From: Nitrospiraceae bacterium | Lineage (GTDB): Bacteria; Nitrospirota; Nitrospiria; Nitrospirales; Nitrospiraceae | Direction: 5' to 3' | NCBI GenBank assembly: GCA_919902665.1 | Contig: CAKKRK010000074.1 | Coordinates: 1 to 41,678, forward strand | DNA length: 41,678 nt | Shown: positions 41,635-41,678 of the stretch, piece after piece | How the letters are laid out: each line of letters starts with the position of its first letter | Numbering within the stretch: the first letter of the stretch is position 1 | Program-made: the position numbers and the translations under genes | The notes under the pieces: model-generated | The model's input: only the letters and a program-made list of their open reading frames with translations | What the model was told of the DNA's origin: nothing | Database searches by the model: none

Positions 41635-41678
41635 AAATGATAATGTCCGGTTTGGACAAAGTAGAAATGTCCTCTTCG
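41635..41678. mobile_element. Possible insertion-sequence end at window edge
   Basis: The last 44 bases hold AATGTCC twice (TGATAATGTCCGG and TAGAAATGTCC) and a TGTCC/GGACA inverted pair. Repeated AATGTCC blocks of this style flank some transposons of the IS21/IS481 kind. No transposase is in the window, so this is a suspicion only. Confidence 0.25.

Noticed and set aside
1-41678. CRISPR arrays, rRNA, tRNA, prophage structural genes
   Set aside because: No regularly spaced repeats, rRNA/tRNA consensus or phage modules were seen on either strand.

Overview
The window looks like a chromosomal segment of a Gram-negative, iron-handling environmental bacterium. Outer-membrane porin, RND efflux, TonB/ExbBD and lipoprotein genes show a diderm cell. 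The mix of many small Cys-rich or zinc-ribbon proteins, DUF2934 and DUF2630 proteins, Fur/FbpABC and a di-heme peroxidase is what I would expect from a Nitrospira-like (Nitrospirota) genome. That assignment is an inference from gene content; no rRNA or tRNA is present to test it.

Region 1 (1-5.2 kb). Two tandem paralogous secreted proteins, each predicted to be cut at A-x-A just before His-Gly, are followed by a bacterioferritin that keeps the heme Met but has lost several ferroxidase ligands. Next come a small zinc-ribbon protein, a di-heme peroxidase-like lipoprotein and an HD-GYP phosphodiesterase.

Region 2 (5.2-16.4 kb) reads as one iron/redox locus. On the minus strand, a promoter overlapped by a Fur-box-like site drives a Com-like zinc-ribbon gene, then a porin, a lipoprotein, a secreted FMN-binding protein with the TGAT flavinylation motif, and a small His-rich four-helix membrane protein. 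Facing it is apbE, the flavin transferase that would modify the FMN-binding protein. Behind that lie tonB-exbD-exbB, the ferric ABC transporter fbpCBA and fur, all on the minus strand. Together they suggest Fur-controlled, flavin-based redox handling of iron (or another acceptor) coupled to ferric import. No TonB-dependent receptor is present in the window.

Region 3 (16.4-21.5 kb) is housekeeping/accessory: a Panacea-like protein, M32 carboxypeptidase, O-methyltransferase, secreted FKBP isomerase, DUF2934 and DUF1579 proteins.

Region 4 (21.5-30.1 kb) holds DUF2630, a class I glutamine synthetase, a translationally coupled small-gene pair, a lipoprotein methyltransferase and an RND pump (MFP + permease). 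It is scattered with decayed copies: a C-terminal remnant of the methyltransferase and two C-terminal remnants of one type of ECF sigma factor, in the same relative order twice.

Region 5 (30.2-36.5 kb) is a MarR-regulated efflux operon. The operator-like palindrome TTGCATATGCAA lies in the marR promoter and a close variant lies before the MFP gene. Its RND permease is fused in frame to a complete outer-membrane factor lipoprotein.

Region 6 (36.6-41.7 kb) has a small lipoprotein, an EamA transporter, a PAS-histidine kinase/NarL-type regulator pair, an NTF2-like protein, a cluster of diverged structured intergenic repeats, a small Cys-rich protein and, at the very edge, possible insertion-sequence end repeats.
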